Under the pieces are notes generated by a model. It was not told the origin of the DNA. It made no database searches and saw only the letters and a list, made by a program, of their open reading frames with translations. A stretch of 25,449 bases of DNA. It comes from CAYPSN01 sp041907025. Its GTDB lineage: Bacteria > Patescibacteriota > Saccharimonadia > CAILAD01 > JADZBC01. This document shows, piece after piece, positions 21,918-25,449 of this stretch (its first letter is position 1; each line of letters starts with the position of its first letter). Where the stretch lies: NCBI GenBank assembly GCA_041907025.1, contig JAYRIB010000042.1:1-25449 (forward strand). The letters run 5' to 3'. A program made the position numbers and the translations under genes.

Positions 21918-22766
21918 CTACCGTGTTTTTATTGCTACCATCAACTTGAGCGGCAAGCTCAAGCGTATTCTCTTATTATAAACACTAAAGTGGTTTTGTT
22001 CTATGCGGTTAAGGATTCCGCGATAAAGATTAAGGGCGATTCGTACTGGGCGCTGATTGCCTGGTGCCAAGTCGTGAATCGCTCGCTCAGCCTGATCGTA
22101 GCAAAGCTGGGCACGCTGGGCCAGTTCTGCCAGAACGCTGCGGAGCGCCTCTTCATTTTGCCCAGCTAATACATCCTTTCTGCTCAAGCCATGCCGTTTC
22201 ATAACCACTGACGGCAAGTAAACGCGCTCTATGGCTGCGTCAGCGCTGACGTCACGCATGATGTTGGTATACTGCATGGCAATACCTAGCTGCTTAGCAC
22301 CCTGCAAGGTTTGTTTATCTGGCTGACCAAGAATATGCGTACACATCAAGCCTACAGTGCCAGCTACGAGGTAGCTATAACGATCAAGATCGGCTAAGGT
22401 CTTTACCTCAAAGGGGCTAATGTCTGCGCGAACCCCTTCGAGTAGCTCATTAAAGTAGGTTATAGGAATAGCATGACGCCCTATAACGTCAAAGAACGCT
22501 GGCCAGAGGAGGTCGCCCTCGCTATACCGCTCTGTCTTAAGCGTGTGCAAAAGTAGGTCAAGCTCCTGCTGACGCTCAAGCGTGCTCAAGCCAGGCGCAT
22601 CGGCAATGTCGTCGGCTATGCGACAAAAAGCGTACACTGCGTACAAATCGCGCCTAACGTCTCGCGCAAACATACGCGATGCCAAGTAGAAGGTAGAGGA
22701 AGCCTGGCGCGTAACACGCCGACAGTAGCGAAAGCTATCATCAAGCGTTGCCTCGCGAGGGTTCAT
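21918..22766 (-). CDS. crtB: Phytoene (or related squalene-type) synthase
   Basis: Condenses two geranylgeranyl diphosphate molecules head-to-head to phytoene. The 282-residue protein has both aspartate motifs of the family: ADDIADA (51-57) in YAFCRIADDIADAPGL, and NIMRDVSADAAIERVYLP (168-185). It also has the typical SSTFYLASRMF start (23-33). Length fits bacterial CrtB. Phytoene is preferred over squalene because crtE and crtI are adjacent. The ATG at 22766 shares a base with the crtE TAA stop (TAATG), so the two are translationally coupled. Confidence 0.93.
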   Translation of the reverse strand: MNPREATLDDSFRYCRRVTRQASSTFYLASRMFARDVRRDLYAVYAFCRIADDIADAPGLSTLERQQELDLLLHTLKTERYSEGDLLWPAFFDVIGRHAIPITYFNELLEGVRADISPFEVKTLADLDRYSYLVAGTVGLMCTHILGQPDKQTLQGAKQLGIAMQYTNIMRDVSADAAIERVYLPSVVMKRHGLSRKDVLAGQNEEALRSVLAELAQRAQLCYDQAERAIHDLAPGNQRPVRIALNLYRGILNRIEQNHFSVYNKRIRLSLPLKLMVAIKTR

Positions 22767-23848
22767 TAATGATCCCTATTTAGACAGAAGTCGGCTAGGG
22801 CGACCAACTGGGCGTACTGCAAGGGGGTCTGTTCTTTAAGCGAGATGATTGCTTCTTTTGCTTGCTTCGCATACTCCCCAGCCAACGCTGCTGTGCGCTC
22901 TTTAGCGCCATTGTCCGTCATTACTTTTTTAACAGCTGCTAAGTCGTTATTACCCGCCGACGGCTTGCCAAAGCTCGACTGCAAAACCTCCCGCTGAGTG
23001 GCATCTGAAAGCTCAAAGCCGAAATGGCGCAAGATGGTCGGTTTGTTCTCCTGCATATCAGACAGAATTGATTTTCCTGTTACCTCAGTTGACCCAAAAA
23101 CACCCAGGATATCATCAACCACTTGGAAAGTTATGCCAAGGTTCTCGCCATACTCACGCAGGCAAGATTTCAAATGCTCATCGCTACCGCCAGCTAGAGC
23201 TACGCCAAACAATAATGGGTTTACAAATGAGTAAATACCAGTTTTATAGTGGGGTATCTTCAGTAGTCTCTCGACGCTAAGTTCACCTTCAAGCGGATAG
23301 AGCACGTCCAGCTGCTGACCACCAACGGTATCAAAGTTCGTAGCGTTTACACGGCCCATAAGTTGCAAGCGCGTTTCTGCGGATACACCTAGCTCACCGA
23401 TCACCTCGTAGACAAAGGTGAGGAGCAAGTCCCCCGCCAACAGAGACATCGACTGCGCTAAATGATTACGCTCAGATTCGTCCACAACTTGGCTAAGGAT
23501 CTCATTGTATCGACCATTAATGTTAAGGCCACCGTGCCGCTCATTGTCGCGGTCCATAATATCATCATGCACACACATAAATATGTGCAGAAGTTCTAGT
23601 GCAACCGCAGCATCCAACGCAAGCTCGTCGTCTTGACCACCAGCGGCGCGGTAGCCTACCACTGCCAGTGTAGGCCGCAGACGCTTACCTCCCAAATGAG
23701 TTACTCGTTCAGTCTCCTCGAGTAAGCGTTTGAAGCGGGGATCAATTTTACCGGCATGGATAATCTTTTGCTGCAAGAACTGCGCGATACGAGTGTTTAT
23801 CTCAGTCGCCACATGCTTATTAAGCGCAAAAAAGTCGTCCTGTGCCAC
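22766..23848 (-). CDS. crtE: Geranylgeranyl diphosphate synthase (polyprenyl synthetase)
   Basis: Makes the C20 precursor of carotenoids by chain elongation with isopentenyl diphosphate. The 360-residue protein shows GGKRLRP (53-59), the first Asp-rich motif DDIMD (95-99) and the second DDILG (245-249) followed by VFGSTEVTGKSI. The latter form, DDxLGVFG-x-x-x-VTGK, is typical of actinobacterial IdsA/CrtE proteins and suggests transfer from Actinobacteria. Phe five residues before the first motif fits a short-chain product. The start is GTG at 23848, only 3 nt after the crtI stop. No genes for the isoprenoid precursor pathway are seen in the window. Confidence 0.93.
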   Translation of the reverse strand: MAQDDFFALNKHVATEINTRIAQFLQQKIIHAGKIDPRFKRLLEETERVTHLGGKRLRPTLAVVGYRAAGGQDDELALDAAVALELLHIFMCVHDDIMDRDNERHGGLNINGRYNEILSQVVDESERNHLAQSMSLLAGDLLLTFVYEVIGELGVSAETRLQLMGRVNATNFDTVGGQQLDVLYPLEGELSVERLLKIPHYKTGIYSFVNPLLFGVALAGGSDEHLKSCLREYGENLGITFQVVDDILGVFGSTEVTGKSILSDMQENKPTILRHFGFELSDATQREVLQSSFGKPSAGNNDLAAVKKVMTDNGAKERTAALAGEYAKQAKEAIISLKEQTPLQYAQLVALADFCLNRDH

Positions 23849-23851
23849 GGT

Positions 23852-25342
23852 TCAACCTAGCTCCTGCGCGATTCGCTCAGCCACGAGCTTGCCGCTCAGT
23901 GTTACCATGGGAACGCCGCTGCCCGGATAAGTACTCGCGCCCACAAAGTAGAGTCGCTCCACGCCCTTAGCCTTGTTTGATGGTCGGAAGTAACCCGACT
24001 GGAGAAAGTGATGGCTCAAGCCAAATGCTGTACCATCGGTCAGATTAAACTTAGACTTAAAGTCATCAGGAGTAAAAATGGCCTCTGACTCAATCTTATC
24101 CTCTATATCGAGCTTATAAATCTTCTTCATCCGCTCCAACACACGTGCCTTAATCTTGGCCGTTGCCTTGTCCCAATCGATATTGGCAGCTAGATTCGGT
24201 ACGGGAACAAGAATATAGACAACGTGCTTGCCCTTTGGCGCCAGGCCCGGGTCGGTCTTGGTTGGAATGTAAATGTAAAAAGCGGGGTCGGTCGGAAGCT
24301 TGTTCTCATGGAAGATCTGATCTAAGTTACCCTTGAAGTCTTTCGAAAAGTATACATTGTGATGTAGCATGTCAGCCATGTCATCATCTACGCCCCAGTA
24401 AAAAAGGAGTGCTGAGCTCGCCTGCTTAAGACTACCGAGCTTCTCATTTGTAAGCTTTGGTCGATACTGTTCACCAACTAGCTTCGTATATGCATAGGGC
24501 AGGTCGGCATTACAGATGACTACGTCGGCGCTAAGCTCCTCGCCGTTTGCAAGTACAACGCCCGTGGCCGTCTTGCCTTCAATAGTGATTTGCTTGACGG
24601 CAGTGTTAACACGGATAGTGCCGCCCATGTCACGAACAAGCTGCGCTATGGCTTCAGGTAGTTTATGCATCCCGCCCTGTGGATACCAAATGCCAAGGCC
24701 AGTTTCCATATAACTTACCATGCCGTAGACTGCTGGCGCCTCGTAAGGCGAAACCCCTAAATACATAGCCTGGAAGCTAAAGAGCATCCTCAAACGGGGG
24801 TCATCGAAGTACTTAGAAACATAGCTGTAGAGCTTTTTGAGCCCACCACTTTTTGCTAGCTCAAAGCCAGCTGCGACGTCAATAAAGTCGGAGAGCTTAT
24901 CAAAGTTTTTGTCGATAAACTTACTGCGACCTATCCGATACATCTTGGCCATCTCGCTAAAGAAAGCGTAAAACTGCTCGGGCGCCTTAGGGTCTATCTT
25001 CGCTAGTGAGTCCGCAAACCGCGGCAAATTACTCGATACTTCAACGCCAGTACCGTCCGCCCAACGAACCTGATAGTTGGGTTCAAGCTGTGACAATGAT
25101 ACGTAGTCATCGAAGTTCTTGCCGCAGTAGCGAAACACGTCGTAGAGAACGTCGGTCATCATGAGTATTGTTGGGCCAGTATCGAAGGTGTAGCCATCTT
25201 GTTTAATCAGGTGCGCGCGGCCACCAACAATCGCTTCTTTTTCTACTACCGTTACCGCGTAGCCGTCTTTGGACAAACGGGCGGCGGCCGTTAGTCCACC
25301 AATACCTGCACCGATCACAATTGCTGTCTTTTGCTGTTTCAT
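23852..25342 (-). CDS. crtI: Phytoene desaturase
   Basis: An FAD-dependent enzyme that introduces double bonds into phytoene to give lycopene or a related product. The protein of 496 residues starts MKQQKTAIVIGAGIGGLTAA, with the dinucleotide-binding GAGIGG at 11-16. It continues with VEKEAIVGGRAHLI and DTGPTILMM, and ends with the CrtI signature LYFVGASTYPGSGVPMV. Length is normal. The ATG at 25342 is chosen over in-frame ATGs at 25384 and 25360, because FAD-binding oxidoreductases start at about this point and a TATTAT -10 lies 8 nt before it. It is the first gene of crtI-crtE-crtB. Confidence 0.94.
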   Translation of the reverse strand: MKQQKTAIVIGAGIGGLTAAARLSKDGYAVTVVEKEAIVGGRAHLIKQDGYTFDTGPTILMMTDVLYDVFRYCGKNFDDYVSLSQLEPNYQVRWADGTGVEVSSNLPRFADSLAKIDPKAPEQFYAFFSEMAKMYRIGRSKFIDKNFDKLSDFIDVAAGFELAKSGGLKKLYSYVSKYFDDPRLRMLFSFQAMYLGVSPYEAPAVYGMVSYMETGLGIWYPQGGMHKLPEAIAQLVRDMGGTIRVNTAVKQITIEGKTATGVVLANGEELSADVVICNADLPYAYTKLVGEQYRPKLTNEKLGSLKQASSALLFYWGVDDDMADMLHHNVYFSKDFKGNLDQIFHENKLPTDPAFYIYIPTKTDPGLAPKGKHVVYILVPVPNLAANIDWDKATAKIKARVLERMKKIYKLDIEDKIESEAIFTPDDFKSKFNLTDGTAFGLSHHFLQSGYFRPSNKAKGVERLYFVGASTYPGSGVPMVTLSGKLVAERIAQELG

Positions 25343-25350
25343 TAGGTCAT

Positions 25351-25356
25351 ATAATA
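25351..25356 (-). promoter_or_regulatory. -10 box of the crtI promoter (leaderless)
   Basis: TATTAT reads on the minus strand and ends 8 nt before the crtI ATG at 25342. The -35 is weak. The divergent promoter at 25392-25397 lies within about 40 nt, so a single regulator could control both directions. Confidence 0.45.
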
Positions 25357-25391
25357 GCATATTAAGTAGCCAAACGAGTAGCATGAGGGAG

Positions 25392-25397
25392 TATAAT
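25392..25397 (+). promoter_or_regulatory. -10 box of the divergent gene at the window end (leaderless)
   Basis: A perfect TATAAT is followed by 7 nt and then the ATG at 25405. This is the same arrangement as at 4645-4658. Confidence 0.5.
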
Positions 25398-25404
25398 AGT
25401 AAGG

Positions 25405-25449
25405 ATGACAGCCATACTTACGTGGAACTATACCTACCTCCTGATACTC
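25405..25449 (+). CDS. Start of a probable lycopene cyclase subunit (CrtYc-like), cut by the window edge
   Basis: Only 15 residues are visible, MTAILTWNYTYLLIL, running off the end. The YTYLLIL start of a membrane helix resembles the beginning of the small membrane lycopene cyclase subunits (CrtYc/CrtYe type) of Actinobacteria. The gene is divergent from crtI with a -10 box 7 nt before the ATG. Position beside crtIEB makes a lycopene cyclase likely, but 15 residues cannot prove it; another small membrane protein is possible. Confidence 0.45.
   Translation, partial: MTAILTWNYTYLLIL

Noticed and set aside
1..25449. CRISPR arrays, insertion sequences or recoded stops
   Set aside because: No regularly spaced repeats or transposase genes are seen, and TGA clearly ends genes such as crtI and the GT-C gene, so the code looks standard.

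Overview
The window reads as a bacterial chromosome fragment with moderate G+C and dense, mostly minus-strand genes. TGA, TAA and TAG are all used as stops. Compact informational genes, ribosomal proteins L1 and L7/L12 with extended N termini, GtrA/GT-C surface-glycan genes and a DnaX without its zinc module suggest a Patescibacteria (CPR) genome, most likely Candidatus Saccharibacteria (TM7). This placement is inference from gene style, since no rRNA is present. Two loci, the crt genes and the Cys/His protein at 13016-13531, look actinobacterial, which would fit a lineage living on Actinobacteria.

Layout. At 31-1437 a DEAD-box RNA helicase gene has its own promoter and a hairpin leader. At 1463-2222 is an apparently non-coding transcription unit with promoter and terminator. 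It holds two long hairpins, four tRNA-like units with odd anticodon or D arms, and a GC-rich hairpin cluster. At 2238-4548 are cysS, then recR with ybaB. At 4658-9323 are four glycan-related membrane or transferase genes: a plus-strand GT-C glycosyltransferase and a translationally coupled gtrA, GT-C, GT2 operon. At 9392-12212 are overlapping dnaX and dnaB. At 12310-13531 are two unrecognised genes. At 13697-14901 rplJ-rplL lie behind an attenuator-type L10 leader. At 14987-18138 a dcd, tmk, thyX operon makes dTTP, and its ThyX is a double-length tandem protein. At 18262-20486 is the secE-nusG-rplK-rplA operon with a likely L1 autoregulatory site before rplA. At 20586-25449 is a carotenoid locus, crtI-crtE-crtB plus a membrane protein, with a divergent lycopene-cyclase-like gene cut by the window edge.

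How the parts work together. CrtE makes a C20 prenyl diphosphate, CrtB condenses it to phytoene, CrtI desaturates it to lycopene, and the divergent gene probably cyclises it. Dcd, Tmk and ThyX supply dTTP for replication by DnaB and DnaX. GtrA, the two GT-C enzymes and the GT2 enzyme probably build and transfer lipid-linked sugars at the cell surface.

Regulation. Several genes have a -10 box only 7-8 nt before the start codon, implying leaderless mRNAs. Intergenic hairpins, a perfect 8-nt antiterminator match in the L10 leader and an L1-site mimic indicate RNA-level control of the ribosomal operons. The least explained part is the RNA unit at 1463-2222.
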